The notes beneath the pieces are model-generated. The model worked only from the letters and a program-made list of their open reading frames with translations. It made no database searches and was not told the DNA's origin. A DNA stretch of 64,000 nucleotides from Mesorhizobium sp. B2-4-15 (GTDB lineage Bacteria; Pseudomonadota; Alphaproteobacteria; Rhizobiales; Rhizobiaceae): the NCBI RefSeq assembly GCF_006658505.1, contig NZ_VFUZ01000013.1, forward strand, positions 1 to 64,000, read 5' to 3'. Positions 10,917-20,706 of this stretch are shown here, piece after piece (positions within the stretch are counted from its first letter, which is position 1; each line of letters starts with the position of its first letter). A program made the translations under genes and the position numbers.

Positions 10917-11327
10917 TCAGGCTTGGGCGGCATCAAATCCCTTGCGCGCCTCGCGCACTGCATCGTGGTTGAGCTCGGCCCACTGGAGCAACTGATGCAA
11001 GGCGCCGAACATCGACCGGCCCAGATCGGTGAGGCTGTATTCGACGCTCGGCGGCTTGGTCGGGAACACTTCGCGATGCACGTAGCCGTCGCGCTGCAGA
11101 TCATGGAGTGTCTGGGTGAGCATGCGCTGCGAGATATCAGGCACCAGCCGCCGCAGCTCGCCGAAGCGATAGGGTTGTTCGGCGAGCGCTGCCATCAGCA
11201 GCGAACTCCATTTGCCACTAAGACCCTGGATCACGTCTCTGACCGGGCAATCGGAAAGATCGCCGCCGCCGGTCATCGCTTTGTAGATGTCCAGTTTCGA
11301 TTTCAGGTTGACGATCCGGCTGTCCAT
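10917..11327 (-). CDS. HxlR family transcriptional regulator (QorR-like)
   Basis: The 136-residue winged-helix protein shows the HxlR pattern: CPVRDVIQGLSGKWSSLLMAALAEQPYRFGELRRLVPDISQRMLTQTLHDLQRDGYVHREVFPTKPPSVEYSLTDLG. It is divergent from a QorB-like quinone reductase gene, which is the same arrangement as ytfH (qorR) and ytfG (qorB) in E. coli. In related QorR/YodB-type proteins an N-terminal Cys senses quinones; here a Cys is present immediately before PVRD (about residue 27). Redox or quinone sensing is therefore likely but inferred. Confidence 0.9.
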   Translation of the reverse strand: MDSRIVNLKSKLDIYKAMTGGGDLSDCPVRDVIQGLSGKWSSLLMAALAEQPYRFGELRRLVPDISQRMLTQTLHDLQRDGYVHREVFPTKPPSVEYSLTDLGRSMFGALHQLLQWAELNHDAVREARKGFDAAQA

Positions 11328-11400
11328 GGCTGGTTCCCTGCGTGTGCCTACCTCCCGAAAAACTGCCTTCTTTACGGCGACGGGTCAATTCCTATTTTAG

Positions 11401-11425
11401 CGCTGGTCTCTTTTAGAGACCTGCG
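11401..11425. promoter_or_regulatory. Candidate HxlR operator
   Basis: GGTCTC-TTTTA-GAGACC (11405-11421) is a perfect inverted repeat, extended to CGC/GCG on both sides with one mismatch. It lies in the 146-bp divergent region between the HxlR and QorB-like genes, 49 bases before the QorB start. Confidence 0.65.
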
Positions 11426-11473
11426 AAAGACCAAAGAGCATCCCGCCCTTCAGCACAAAACCAGGATCCTTCC

Positions 11474-12388
11474 ATGCCCGAAACCCTTCTCGTCACCGGC
11501 GCGTCCGGCCAGCTTGGCCGCAGCGTCGTCAACCACCTGCTGGACACCTTCAAAGTGCCGGCGTCCCGGATCATCGCCACCACCCGCACGCCGGCGAGCC
11601 TGGCAGATCTCACCGCGCGCGGCGTCACCGTGCGGGCAGCAGACTTCGACGATCAGGCATCCCTCCCCACCGCCTTCGCCGGCGCCGACCGCGCGCTGAT
11701 CATCTCGACCAACGAATTGGCCATTCAGGGAAAGCGGCGCGCGCAGCAGGTCACAGCGGTCGCGGCAGCGAGGCAGGCCGGCGTCAAGCACCTGCTTTAC
11801 ACCTCCTTGCCCAACACCGAGCCCGGTTCGGCCGTGCTCTTCGCGCCCGACCACTACGGCACGGAACAGGCCATCAAGGCGACCGGCATCGCCTACACGA
11901 TCTTCCGCAACGGCTGGTACGCCGAGAACCTGTTTATGGCGCTGCCGCAGATCCTGGCGTCCGGACATTGGTATACCTCGGCCGGCGACGGCCGTATCTC
12001 CTATTGCGCACGCGACGACATGGCGGCCGCTATCGCCGCCGGGCTTGCCTCCGGCAACGGTGAGAACAAGACCTACACACTGACCGGTCCCCAGGCCTAC
12101 ACTGTCGCCGAGGTCGCGACGCTTGTCAGCGAAGTCATCGGCAAGCCGATCGAGGTTGTGCAACTGTCCGACGAGGCGTTGACCGAGGGAATGAAGGCGG
12201 CGGGCTTGCCGGACCCGATTGCCCGGCTTCTCGTCTCCTTCGATGCCGCCACCCGCGCCGGCGATCTCGGCATGGTCACGGATTCGGTCGAGACGCTGTC
12301 AGGCCGCAAGCCGGTGTCGCTGAAGCAATTCCTGAAGGCCAACGAGTCCGTGCTGGCGGGCTATGGCAATTCCAGGAAAATTGCGTAG
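11474..12388 (+). CDS. NmrA/QorB-type SDR, probable NAD(P)H:quinone oxidoreductase
   Basis: The 304-residue product is an atypical short-chain dehydrogenase. It starts MPETLLVTGASGQLGRSVV with the GxxGxxG Rossmann motif, and has VRAADFDD, LLYTSLPN, HYGTEQAIKATGIAYTIFRNGWYAENL and YTLTGPQAYTVAEVA, all typical of QorB (YtfG). The last seven codons (GNSRKIA) and the stop fall inside a dispersed intergenic palindrome that begins at 12366, so the ancestral C-terminus has probably been replaced. It is divergent from the HxlR regulator. Confidence 0.88.
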   Translation: MPETLLVTGASGQLGRSVVNHLLDTFKVPASRIIATTRTPASLADLTARGVTVRAADFDDQASLPTAFAGADRALIISTNELAIQGKRRAQQVTAVAAARQAGVKHLLYTSLPNTEPGSAVLFAPDHYGTEQAIKATGIAYTIFRNGWYAENLFMALPQILASGHWYTSAGDGRISYCARDDMAAAIAAGLASGNGENKTYTLTGPQAYTVAEVATLVSEVIGKPIEVVQLSDEALTEGMKAAGLPDPIARLLVSFDAATRAGDLGMVTDSVETLSGRKPVSLKQFLKANESVLAGYGNSRKIA

Positions 12389-12430
12389 CGGCTTTCCGTT
12401 CGGGATTGCGTAAAAACAAGGAGTTGGAAC
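12366..12430. repeat. Dispersed rhizobial palindrome overlapping the end of the QorB-like gene
   Basis: GCAATTCCAGGAAAA through GGATTGCGTAAAAACAAGG forms an imperfect inverted repeat (GCAATTCC near the left end, GGATTGC on the right) with an A-rich tail. A related copy lies at 13557-13606. I recognise the type from memory as common in rhizobial genomes. Confidence 0.75.
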
Positions 12431-12498
12431 AGGTCGACGATTCTATCGAACGCTGAACGCTCAGCCCGGCGGGAAATCGGAATCGGTTTCCCGCCGCG

Positions 12499-13527
12499 CT
12501 ATTTCGATGTTTTGAGCAGGCCAAGCCGGATCAGGCTTTCGCCGGTCGCCGCCAGCGCGTCTTCCCGAGACCGCGGCGCCCAGCCGAGCATGCTGACCGC
12601 CTTGGCGTTGGTGGCATTCTTGACCTTGCCCAATTCGGTCACGAGCTGCGCGACTTCCGGGTTGAACAGTCCGACCACCCGGACCAGCCAATCGGGAAAC
12701 TGCCTTGTCGAGACGCGCGCCGCCACACCGCCGAGCCGCGTTTTCAACGTCTGCGCCATTTCCCGCACCGTCATGAAATCGCCGGCGACGGCGAGAAACC
12801 GCTGCCCCTTGGCAATGGGATTGGTCATGGCACGTACATGCAGTTCCGCCACGTCGCGTGCGTCGACAACGCCGAAGAACAGGCGCGGCAGCCCCGGCAT
12901 GGCGCCATTCATCATGCGCTGGACAAATTCGGTGGAGGTCGAATGGTCCGATCCCAGAACCGGTCCGAAGATTCCGACAGGATTGACGGCCGCAAGCTCC
13001 AGCCTGCCGCCCTCTGCGGCGATGAAATCCCATGCCGCGCGCTCGGATTTCACATAAGCGCTGACCTTGCCCGTCGGATCGGTCCAACTCTCCTCGGTGA
13101 ACGGCCGCCCGTCGGGCGGCATCTCGCCATAGCCGATGGCCGCGAAGGATGAGGTCAGCACGACGCGTTTGACTTCGGCGTCCCGTGCCGCCCGCAACAC
13201 CCGCAATGCACCCTCACGCGCCGGAACGATCAGCTCATCCTCATGCTTGGGCACGCCGGGCGGAAATGGCGAAGCGACATGAAGCACATAGTCGCAGCCG
13301 GCCACCGCTTGCGGCCAGCCAGTGTCACTCATGAGGTCGGCGATGGCAAAGGACAGCCTGTCGGCCGGTTCGGCGCCGCCAGCCTTGATCATGGCCAGGA
13401 CATCGGCTTCACGCTTGGCGGAGCGCACTGTCGTGCGCACGCGGTAGCCCGCCTTCAGCAATTCGAGGATGCAGTGGGCGCCGAGAAAGCCAGATCCGCC
13501 GGTGACAAGCACCAGTTCGCCGCTCAT
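12499..13527 (-). CDS. NAD-dependent epimerase/dihydroflavonol-reductase-like SDR
   Basis: The 342-residue protein is an extended short-chain dehydrogenase. The start ELVLVTGGSGFLGAHCILELLKAGYRVRTTVR carries GGxGFLG and a basic residue after strand 2 that favours NADP. DYVLHVASPFPP, VVLTSSFAAIGYG and YVKSERAAWDF follow, the last holding the catalytic YxxxK. This subgroup contains aldehyde and ketone reductases; the substrate is not known. The upstream 130 bases hold a second copy of the dispersed palindrome. No operon partner is evident. Confidence 0.88.
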   Translation of the reverse strand: MSGELVLVTGGSGFLGAHCILELLKAGYRVRTTVRSAKREADVLAMIKAGGAEPADRLSFAIADLMSDTGWPQAVAGCDYVLHVASPFPPGVPKHEDELIVPAREGALRVLRAARDAEVKRVVLTSSFAAIGYGEMPPDGRPFTEESWTDPTGKVSAYVKSERAAWDFIAAEGGRLELAAVNPVGIFGPVLGSDHSTSTEFVQRMMNGAMPGLPRLFFGVVDARDVAELHVRAMTNPIAKGQRFLAVAGDFMTVREMAQTLKTRLGGVAARVSTRQFPDWLVRVVGLFNPEVAQLVTELGKVKNATNAKAVSMLGWAPRSREDALAATGESLIRLGLLKTSK

Positions 13528-13556
13528 GCCCGCCTCCGCGTCTGTTCAGGTCAAGA

Positions 13557-13606
13557 GCAATTCCAGGAGGTACGTGCGGTTTTCCGTCCGGAATTGCCTA
13601 AACCCC
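13557..13606. repeat. Dispersed rhizobial palindrome, second copy
   Basis: GCAATTCC (13557-13564) and GGAATTGC (13590-13597) are perfect inverted arms separated by 25 bases including GGTTTTCCGTCC. The layout matches the copy at 12366-12430. It lies between the SDR gene start and the end of the first kup gene. Confidence 0.78.
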
Positions 13607-13656
13607 GAAGTCAAAGTGGTTCAGGCCCCTGAAACCACGCTTGATGATCGAGCTCG

Positions 13657-15576
13657 TCAGATCGCCACCTGCGTCCCGATCTCTACCACACGTCCGGTCG
13701 GAATCTGGAAATATTCGGTCGCGTCGGCCGCCGTGCGCGCCAGGCCGATGAACAGCCGGTCCTGCCACACCGGCATGCCGGAATTGGGCGAGGCTTTCAG
13801 CGAACGCCGTGACAGGAAGAAGGAGGTCGTCATGATGTCGAACTTCCAGCCCTGCTTGCGGCAGATGGCCAGCGCGCGCGGAATGTTGGGTTGTTCCATG
13901 TAGCCGAAGGTCAGTGTCACCCGCATGAACAGCTCGTTGACCGTCTCCATCTTGACCCGCTCGCTGTCGGGCACCACCGGCTGCGGCGCCGTCACCACCG
14001 AGAGGATGACGTTCTGCTCGTGCAGCACCTTGTAGTGCTTCAGGCTGTGCATCAGCGCGGTCGGCGCGCTGAGCGGATCGCTGGTCAGGAACACGGCGGT
14101 GCCGGAAACCAGTTGCGGCTTCTTCTTCAGCAGATTGCCGGCGAGGAAATCGAGCGGGATCTCGTTGCGGCGCGTCTTGTCGAAGAGGTAACGGCTGCCG
14201 CGCACCCAGGTCCACATTCCCAGCACGATCGCGAAGGCCACGACCAGCGAGGCCCAGCCGCCTTCGAACACCTTGACGATGTTGGAGGCAAAAAACCCGA
14301 CGTCGATCAGCCCAAACAGCGCCGTCAGTCCAATCGCCGGCCACAGGTTCCATTTCCAGATGCGCGTCATGATGACGAACAGCAGCGTCGTCGTCACCAG
14401 CATGTTGCCGGTAACCGAGATGCCGTAGGCCGAGGCCAGCCTGCTGGACTCGCCGAAGCCGACCACCAGCAGCATCACCACCAGCGCCAGCAGAAGATTG
14501 ACACGCGGCATGTAGATCTGGCCGGACTGCTTTTCCGACGTGTGCAGGATTTCCAGACGCGGCAGCATGTTGAGCTGCACCGCTTGCCTAGTCAGCGAGA
14601 AAGCGCCCGAAATCACCGCCTGGCTGGCAATCACCGTCGCAGCGGTCGCCAGCACGACCATCGGGATCAGTGCCCAACCCTCGTTCATTTCGAAGAACGG
14701 ATGGCCGACGACGCCGCCATTGGCCAGCACGAAAGCTCCCTGTCCGGCATAATTGAGCAGCAGGCAGGGAAACACGATCCACAGCCAGGCGAGCACGATC
14801 GGCTTGCGGCCGAAATGGCCGAGATCGGCGTAAAGCGCTTCGGCGCCGGTGACGGCCAGGAAGACAGCACCGATCGTCACGAAGGAAACGTCGGGCGAAT
14901 GGATCAGGAAGGCAGCGATATAATGAGGGCTGATCGCCCAGAGGATTTCCGGGTCGGCGACGATGTGGTTGACGCCGGAAAGGCCGATGGCAAGGAACCA
15001 CACGGCGGTCACCGGGCCGAAGACCAGTCCGACGCCGCCGGTACCGAAACGCTGTACCGCGAACACCGCGGCAAGGATGACCAGTGTGAGCGGCACGACG
15101 TAGGGCTGGAACGCGGGCGTGACGACATTCATGCCTTCGACCGCCGAAAGCACCGAAATCGCCGGCGTGATGACCGCGTCGCCGAAAAACAATGAGGCAC
15201 CGACGATGCCGATGCCGAGAATGACAGCCGAACGTTTTGGGAAACTGCCGCGCGCCAGCGCCATCAGCGACAGCACCCCGCCCTCGCCGCGGTTATCCGC
15301 TCTCAGCACGAACATGATGTATTTTATTGTTACCGTGATCGTCAGCGACCAGATGATCAGCGACAGCACGCCGAGAATGTCGGCACGATTGGCAACATTG
15401 CCGCCGGACGAGGCATGCAGAGCTTCGCGGAAGGCATAGATCGGGCTGGTGCCGATATCGCCATAGACGACGCCGAGCGCGCCCAGCATCAACACCTTGG
15501 TGCTGTGTTGTTCGATCTCCGAATGGCTCGGCTGTTCGACGGGTTCTGCCTCACTACCAGGGTTGGCAAGGGCCAT
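13657..15576 (-). CDS. kup: Kup-type low-affinity potassium transporter, copy 1
   Basis: The 639-residue inner-membrane protein is a KUP/HAK/KT transporter, a K+/H+ symporter. The N-terminal signature [23 protein letters not shown], then [32 protein letters not shown] and [17 protein letters not shown] are all conserved, followed by about 12 membrane helices and a cytosolic C-terminal domain. ATG 15576 follows CGGAGTG with good spacing; the upstream GTG at 15585 is too close to it. The last 181 residues are identical to those of the tandem copy at 15761-17674 although the rest has clearly diverged. Confidence 0.96.
   Translation of the reverse strand: MALANPGSEAEPVEQPSHSEIEQHSTKVLMLGALGVVYGDIGTSPIYAFREALHASSGGNVANRADILGVLSLIIWSLTITVTIKYIMFVLRADNRGEGGVLSLMALARGSFPKRSAVILGIGIVGASLFFGDAVITPAISVLSAVEGMNVVTPAFQPYVVPLTLVILAAVFAVQRFGTGGVGLVFGPVTAVWFLAIGLSGVNHIVADPEILWAISPHYIAAFLIHSPDVSFVTIGAVFLAVTGAEALYADLGHFGRKPIVLAWLWIVFPCLLLNYAGQGAFVLANGGVVGHPFFEMNEGWALIPMVVLATAATVIASQAVISGAFSLTRQAVQLNMLPRLEILHTSEKQSGQIYMPRVNLLLALVVMLLVVGFGESSRLASAYGISVTGNMLVTTTLLFVIMTRIWKWNLWPAIGLTALFGLIDVGFFASNIVKVFEGGWASLVVAFAIVLGMWTWVRGSRYLFDKTRRNEIPLDFLAGNLLKKKPQLVSGTAVFLTSDPLSAPTALMHSLKHYKVLHEQNVILSVVTAPQPVVPDSERVKMETVNELFMRVTLTFGYMEQPNIPRALAICRKQGWKFDIMTTSFFLSRRSLKASPNSGMPVWQDRLFIGLARTAADATEYFQIPTGRVVEIGTQVAI
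13700..14202 (-). repeat. Gene-conversion tract shared with 15804-16306
   Basis: These 503 bases align without gaps to 15804-16306 (offset 2104) with five mismatches by eye. Both edges are sharp: the 40 bases towards the stop codon differ at about a quarter to a third of positions, and upstream coding sequence is only moderately similar. Confidence 0.85.
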
Positions 15577-15760
15577 GGACGACACTCCGATAAGCGCGCG
15601 GTGCTCTACGCTTGCTGCAGTGCAATATCAAGTGCCGCTGCGTAATGGCTCCCATGCCGGGAGCGCTGGGCTGCTCGGCAAACGGCCGGGCACCCGACAT
15701 GCGCGGACCACAACCGCCGACCCTACGTGGCCGGCGCCAGCAAGACTTGCCGCATATGCC

Positions 15761-17674
15761 TTAAATAGCCACTTGCGTGCCGATTTCCACGACGCGGCCC
15801 GTTGGAATCTGGAAATATTCGGTCGCGTCGGCCGCCGTGCGCGCCAGGCCGATGAACAGCCGGTCCTGCCACACCGGCATGCCGGAATTGGGCGAGGCTT
15901 TCAGCGAACGCCGTGACAGGAAGAAGGAGGTCGTCATGATGTCGAACTTCCAGCCCTGCTTGCGGCAGATGGCCAGCGCGCGCGGAATATTGGGTTGTTC
16001 CATGTAGCCGAAGGTCAGTGTCACCCGCATGAACAGCTCGTTGACCGTCTCCATCTTGACCCGCTCGCTGTCGGGCACCACCGGCTGCGGCGCCGTCACC
16101 ACCGAGAGGATGACGTTCTGCTCGTGCAGCACCTTGTAGTGCTTCAGGCTGTGCATCAGCGCGGTTGGCGCGCTGAGCGGATCGCTGGTCAGGAACACGG
16201 CGGTGCCGGAAACCAGCTGCGGCTTCTTCTTCAACAGATTGCCGGCGAGGAAATCGAGCGGGATCTCGTTGCGGCGGGTCTTGTCGAAGAGGTAACGGCT
16301 GCCGCGTATCCACGTCCCCATGATCAGGCCCATGAGGCAGGCAACGGTGATCGAGACCCAGCCGCCTTCGACGATCTTGACGACGTTGGCCAGGAAAAAG
16401 CCGCTGTCGATGATGCCGAACAGCAGGGTCAGCGCCAAGGCGAGCGCCAGCTTCCATTTCCACATCTTGCGCATCACCACGAACAGCAGGATCGTCGTCA
16501 TCAGCATTTCGCCGGTCACCGAGATGCCATAGGCGGAAGCCAGCGAACTCGAACTGCCGAAGCCGACCACCAGCAGCATCACCCCCAACGCGATGAGCAG
16601 ATTGACGCGGGGCATATAAATCTGCCCAAGCTGCATTTCGGACGTATGCTGTACCTCGATGCGTGGCAGAAGGTTGAGCTGCACAGCCTGGCGGGTCAGC
16701 GAAAAGGCACCTGAAATGACCGCTTGACTGGCGATGACCGTCGCGGCCGTTGCCAACCCCACCATCGGCATCAGCGCCCAGTCAGGCAGCATCTGGAAGA
16801 ACGGATTGGTCGGCTTTCCGTCATTGGCGAGCACAAAGGCGCCCTGCCCGAAATAATTGAGCAGCAGGCAGGGGAAAACCACGGAAAACCATGCCAACAC
16901 GATCGGCTTGCGTCCAAAATGGCCGAGATCCACGTAGAGCGCCTCGGCCCCGGTCACAGCAAGGAACACGGCGCCGACCGTGACGAAGGCAGCTGTGGGT
17001 GTGCTGACGAGATAGGCAACCGCGTAATAGGGATTGATGGCCAGGAGGACCGATGGATCATCCATCAGGTGATAGAGCCCCGCAACGCCGATGGCCAGGA
17101 ACCACAACGCCGTCACCGGCCCGAACACCGCCGCCACCTTTCCGGTACCGAAGCGTTGCACCGAGAAAAGGATTGCCAGGATGAGAAGCGTGATCGGCAC
17201 GACATAGGCGTCCAATGTCGGAGTCACCACTTCGAGGCCTTCGACCGCGGACAGCACCGAGATGGCCGGCGTTATGATCGAATCACCGAAGAACAGCGCC
17301 GCCCCGCAAAGGCCGATACCGAGGATCAGTCGCGCGCCTTTGGGATAGGCGCTGCGCGCCAAGGACATCAGCGAGAGCGTGCCTCCTTCGCCCTTGTTAT
17401 CGGCACGAAGCACGAAGGCAACATATTTTATGGTCACGATGATCGTCAGCGCCCAGACGATCAGCGACAGCACGCCAAGCACGTGAACCCGTGTATCGAT
17501 GCCTGGCGAAGCATGGAGCGCCTCGCGGAAGGCGTAGATCGGACTCGTGCCGATATCGCCATAGACGACGCCGAGCGCGCCCAGCATCAGAACCTTGGTG
17601 CTGTGCTGCTCAACCCCGGGGTGACCCGATTGCTCGACGGTTTCAGCCTCGCTACCGCGATTGGCAAGGTCCAT
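15761..17674 (-). CDS. kup: Kup-type low-affinity potassium transporter, copy 2
   Basis: The 637-residue protein is a second KUP transporter and lies directly upstream of copy 1 on the same strand, 184 bases apart. It has [40 protein letters not shown] and [17 protein letters not shown]. Differences from copy 1 are spread through the membrane part (for example [15 protein letters not shown] against [15 protein letters not shown]), while the C-terminal 181 residues are the same. ATG 17674 follows GGGAGTG and matches the start of copy 1. Tandem kup genes are common in rhizobia. Confidence 0.96.
   Translation of the reverse strand: MDLANRGSEAETVEQSGHPGVEQHSTKVLMLGALGVVYGDIGTSPIYAFREALHASPGIDTRVHVLGVLSLIVWALTIIVTIKYVAFVLRADNKGEGGTLSLMSLARSAYPKGARLILGIGLCGAALFFGDSIITPAISVLSAVEGLEVVTPTLDAYVVPITLLILAILFSVQRFGTGKVAAVFGPVTALWFLAIGVAGLYHLMDDPSVLLAINPYYAVAYLVSTPTAAFVTVGAVFLAVTGAEALYVDLGHFGRKPIVLAWFSVVFPCLLLNYFGQGAFVLANDGKPTNPFFQMLPDWALMPMVGLATAATVIASQAVISGAFSLTRQAVQLNLLPRIEVQHTSEMQLGQIYMPRVNLLIALGVMLLVVGFGSSSSLASAYGISVTGEMLMTTILLFVVMRKMWKWKLALALALTLLFGIIDSGFFLANVVKIVEGGWVSITVACLMGLIMGTWIRGSRYLFDKTRRNEIPLDFLAGNLLKKKPQLVSGTAVFLTSDPLSAPTALMHSLKHYKVLHEQNVILSVVTAPQPVVPDSERVKMETVNELFMRVTLTFGYMEQPNIPRALAICRKQGWKFDIMTTSFFLSRRSLKASPNSGMPVWQDRLFIGLARTAADATEYFQIPTGRVVEIGTQVAI
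15804..16306 (-). repeat. Gene-conversion tract shared with 13700-14202
   Basis: This is the partner of the tract in kup copy 1: about 99% identical over 503 bases, embedded in genes that are otherwise diverged. Confidence 0.85.
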
Positions 17675-17771
17675 CGACCACTCCCTGACAAGCGCGCGGT
17701 ACTTCATGCATGCTGCGATACGATATCAATTGCACGCCATGGCCGCCAATATCCGCAAAGCGAAGCTATCC

Positions 17772-18512
17772 CTACCACCCGCAGGCCTTCAGGAACCGAC
17801 CCACCGTACCGGCCATGCCATACTCCAACGCGTCGGCTGTCAACCCATGTCCTATCGACACTTCGGACAATGCCGGTATGCGTCGGACAAGGTCAGGCAA
17901 ATTGCCTACCGTCAGGTCGTGCCCGGCATTGACCTGAAGGCCGGCAGCAAATGCCGCGTCTGCTGTTTTCCCCAATCTTTCCAGCTCCTTGGCCGCTTTT
18001 GCGGAATCGGAATGATAACTGCCATAAGGACCGGTATAGAGTTCGATCCGGTCGGCACCCGTATCACGCGCGGCCGCGATGCCGGCGGGATCCGCATCGG
18101 AAAACAGCGACACCCTGAAACCGCCCTTCTTCAGCCGCTTGACGATCGGTGACAGGAACGCGGCGTCGGCCACGAAGTTCCAGCCATGGTCGGAGGTTGC
18201 CTGCGCCGGATCATCGGGAACCAGCGTCACCTGCTCGGGTTGGTGCATTTCCACAAGCGCCAGGAAATCCTCGGTTGGATGGCCTTCGATGTTGAATTCC
18301 GCCTTGGGGAACTCATCGTCGATCAGTGCCCTGATCTTGGGCAGGTCGGAACGCCGCGTGTGACGCTCGTCGGGACGCGGATGGACGGTCAGCCCATGGG
18401 CGCCAGCCGCGAGCGCGATGCGGCCAAGCGCGATCATATCAGGCCATGGCAGGTCGCGCCGGTTGCGCAGCATGGCGATGGCGTTGAGATTGACGGAGAG
18501 CTTTGCGGGCAT
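17772..18512 (-). CDS. pdxJ: Pyridoxine 5'-phosphate synthase
   Basis: The 246-residue protein is PdxJ, which condenses 1-deoxyxylulose 5-phosphate with 3-amino-2-oxopropyl phosphate in the DXP-dependent vitamin B6 pathway. It starts [16 protein letters not shown] and shows [18 protein letters not shown] with the substrate-binding His/Arg residues, [36 protein letters not shown] and [10 protein letters not shown] near the C-terminus. This is a TIM barrel of the expected size. ATG 18512 fits family starts; the open frame upstream has no similarity. Confidence 0.96.
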   Translation of the reverse strand: MPAKLSVNLNAIAMLRNRRDLPWPDMIALGRIALAAGAHGLTVHPRPDERHTRRSDLPKIRALIDDEFPKAEFNIEGHPTEDFLALVEMHQPEQVTLVPDDPAQATSDHGWNFVADAAFLSPIVKRLKKGGFRVSLFSDADPAGIAAARDTGADRIELYTGPYGSYHSDSAKAAKELERLGKTADAAFAAGLQVNAGHDLTVGNLPDLVRRIPALSEVSIGHGLTADALEYGMAGTVGRFLKACGW

Positions 18513-18663
18513 GGGCTGACATCCGTGAAAACTAGGATCTGGAGCGCCTCGTCCCAGACGCGGCGTTCTTCGCGCCGGGCATCTATAACGCCTTTGATGG
18601 GAACAGATAGGGGGTTTGCGATGTTCCAGAACGACAACGTTGCTGTGGAAAGGAGGCGTCCCG

Positions 18664-19083
18664 TTGAATTTTCTTGAATCCGTACCGGCAATCCGTCGCA
18701 TCGATACCGACCGCGACGACCTTTTCGCCATCGATGTCGTCGGCCATGTTTCACCAGCCGATGCCGAGAACCTTTTCGGCCTGCTCGAGGCCGCTTATGC
18801 GCTTCACCAGCGAATCGACGTCGCCGTGCGCATGGTCGATCACGATGGCGTCGACTGGGCCGATATCTCCGACGAGACCCTCAAACAGGGCGCAACCCAT
18901 GCAGTGCAACACATAGGCCGGTGCGCGGCGATCGGCAGTCCGGACTGGACTTCGGACGCACGACGTGCCCTGCCCTCGTCGTCACCCATCGAATTCAGGC
19001 ATTTCAAGGCCGAGGAAGAAGCCGATGCATGGCAATGGCTCGGGGTCCGGCAGGTCGGCGCGCGAGAAAAGCCGTCATCGTGA
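18664..19083 (+). CDS. SpoIIAA/STAS-like domain protein
   Basis: The 139-residue product resembles the STAS/SEC14-like SpoIIAA family: a beta strand [25 protein letters not shown], then a strand [15 protein letters not shown], then a positively charged helix, and a C-terminal [17 protein letters not shown]. Such proteins are small cytosolic domains of unknown role. The start is TTG at 18664, chosen because an excellent ribosome site, AAAGGAGG (18649-18656), lies seven bases upstream and family similarity begins there. It converges with the helicase gene, four bases away. Confidence 0.75.
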   Translation: MNFLESVPAIRRIDTDRDDLFAIDVVGHVSPADAENLFGLLEAAYALHQRIDVAVRMVDHDGVDWADISDETLKQGATHAVQHIGRCAAIGSPDWTSDARRALPSSSPIEFRHFKAEEEADAWQWLGVRQVGAREKPSS

Positions 19084-19087
19084 TTTT

Positions 19088-20215
19088 CTACCTGACGATG
19101 GTCAGCCGTTCGGCGGCCCGCGTGATGGCCGTGTAAAGCCAGCGCTGGCGCGTTTCCTTGAAGGCCCAGCTTTCGTCGAACAGCACGATCTCGTTCCACT
19201 GCGAGCCCTGCGCCTTGTGCACCGTCAGCGCATAACCATAGTCGAAATCGTCGAAGCGCTTCTTCTGCTGCCAGGGAATGTCGGCGTCCGGATCCTCGAA
19301 CGCCGCCTTGAGCAGCTTGATTTTGGCGACACCGCGGTCCGGATCGTCCTCTTCCGGCGATACCAGAAGATTGATGCCAGGCTTCACCGTCTCGCGCGAT
19401 GAGGTCATCACTTTCCAAAGCGATCCGTTGAGCAGCCCCTTGGCGGGATCGTTGCGTAGGCACACCAGCTTGTCGCCAGCCTGCGGATAGTCGGCGTTGA
19501 ACCCCTTGAGTTCGCGCAGGCGCTGGTTGTAGCGGCGGCGCGTCCGGTTGGTGCCGACCAGCACCTGGTCAGCCTTCAGCACCAGTTCCTGGTTGACGTC
19601 TTCCTTGCCGATCACCTGCGCCGTGCCATAGTCGCCGCGCATGAATTCGCGTCCCTCGCGCACGTCGAGCGCCAGCCGCAGGATCGGATTGTCGCGCGCC
19701 TGCCGGTGGATTTCGGTGAGCAGGAAGTCCGGCTCATGATCGGTGAAGAAGCCGCCGCCCGAGATCGGCGGCAACTGGCCTGGATCGCCCAGCACCAGGA
19801 TCGGCGTGCCAAAACTCATCAGGTCGCGGCCGAGCTGCTCGTCGACCATCGAGCATTCGTCGATGACGACCAGTTTCGCGCGCGAGATCGGGCTTTGCCG
19901 GTTGAGCGAAAATGTCGGCGACATCGAGGTCTTGCCGGTCACCTCGTCGGCCACCGATTCCTCGCCCTTGGGCCTATAGATCAGGGAATGGATCGTGCGG
20001 GCGTTGACCGCTCCCTTGGAGCGCAGCACCTGCGCGGCCTTGCCGGTGAAGGCGGCGAACTGCACCTGTCCGTCGACATGTTCGGCAAAATAGCGCGCCA
20101 GCGTCGTCTTGCCGGTGCCGGCGTAGCCGAACAGCCGGAACAGCTGCGGCTTGCCGGCCTTGAGCCAGCGGGCGACGGCCTGCAGCGCCTCGTCCTGTTG
20201 GGGTGAAAATTCCAT
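19088..20215 (-). CDS. RecD-like ATP-dependent DNA helicase
   Basis: The 375-residue protein is a compact superfamily 1 helicase. It has Walker A GYAGTGKTTLA (about residues 29-39), AFTGKAAQVLRSKG with motif Ia, VIDECSMVDEQLG (motif II), LVLGDPGQLPPISGGG (motif III), and near the end YALTVHKAQGSQWNEIVLFDE and LYTAITRAAERL (motifs V and VI). The length is much shorter than RecD of RecBCD, and recB or recC are absent, so it belongs to the stand-alone RecD-like group with an unknown repair or replication role. Confidence 0.88.
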   Translation of the reverse strand: MEFSPQQDEALQAVARWLKAGKPQLFRLFGYAGTGKTTLARYFAEHVDGQVQFAAFTGKAAQVLRSKGAVNARTIHSLIYRPKGEESVADEVTGKTSMSPTFSLNRQSPISRAKLVVIDECSMVDEQLGRDLMSFGTPILVLGDPGQLPPISGGGFFTDHEPDFLLTEIHRQARDNPILRLALDVREGREFMRGDYGTAQVIGKEDVNQELVLKADQVLVGTNRTRRRYNQRLRELKGFNADYPQAGDKLVCLRNDPAKGLLNGSLWKVMTSSRETVKPGINLLVSPEEDDPDRGVAKIKLLKAAFEDPDADIPWQQKKRFDDFDYGYALTVHKAQGSQWNEIVLFDESWAFKETRQRWLYTAITRAAERLTIVR

Positions 20216-20354
20216 CTGATCGTGTGACCGGATTCGCGAGGCAAAGACAAGATAGCCGCCACCATCATCGATGCAGCCGGCGGCGAACTCCCCTGCGTTT
20301 TAAACTATCAGGCGCAGACAAGAACGTAAAGGGAACATAGGTTGGCCCGCGCGG

Positions 20355-20699
20355 TCACTTGATAGCGTGCGGATCGTTCTCCAGCAGGATCGGCTTGCCA
20401 TGCGGTGTGGCATGCGCGGCGCGTTCCCAGGCCTGCGCCATCGCATCGACATCGGGCTTGGCGGCCAGTCCCTTGGAGGCAAGCAGGCTTTCCAGCGCCG
20501 CCAGCCAATGCTCGTAATAGTCATGGCCGTCGGCCGCCGCGCCCGGCTTCTTCACCTCGGCCGACAGCGCCTGTGCCCACTCGCCCCACGAAAACAGGCC
20601 CTTCTCGTGCAGCGCCACCGTCATGGCGAAGGCTTCGGCCTGCCAGGGCTCGGCGAAAACGGGCGCGTTGAAACCGGCGGGCAGATCAGCGGCCGGCAT
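20355..20699 (-). CDS. Nitrile hydratase accessory protein
   Basis: The 114-residue protein has the beta-subunit-like fold seen in nitrile hydratase activators: FAEPWQAEAFAMTVALHEKGLFSWGEWAQALSAEV and DYYEHWLAALESLLASKGL. Such proteins help insert cobalt into the alpha subunit. ATG 20699 is preceded by GAGG and lies seven bases after the beta-subunit stop, which favours it over the longer frame from 20738 that would overlap. It is the last gene of the nthA-nthB-accessory operon. Confidence 0.87.
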   Translation of the reverse strand: MPAADLPAGFNAPVFAEPWQAEAFAMTVALHEKGLFSWGEWAQALSAEVKKPGAAADGHDYYEHWLAALESLLASKGLAAKPDVDAMAQAWERAAHATPHGKPILLENDPHAIK

Positions 20700-20706
20700 C
20701 GCCGCC

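Noticed and set aside
13891..15195. 434-codon plus-strand frame opposite kup copy 1, with a partner at 15995-16714
   Set aside because: Their similarity to each other comes only from the duplicated kup sequence on the other strand.
19088..20215. RecD subunit of RecBCD
   Set aside because: The protein is about 375 residues, far shorter than RecD, and recB/recC are missing nearby.
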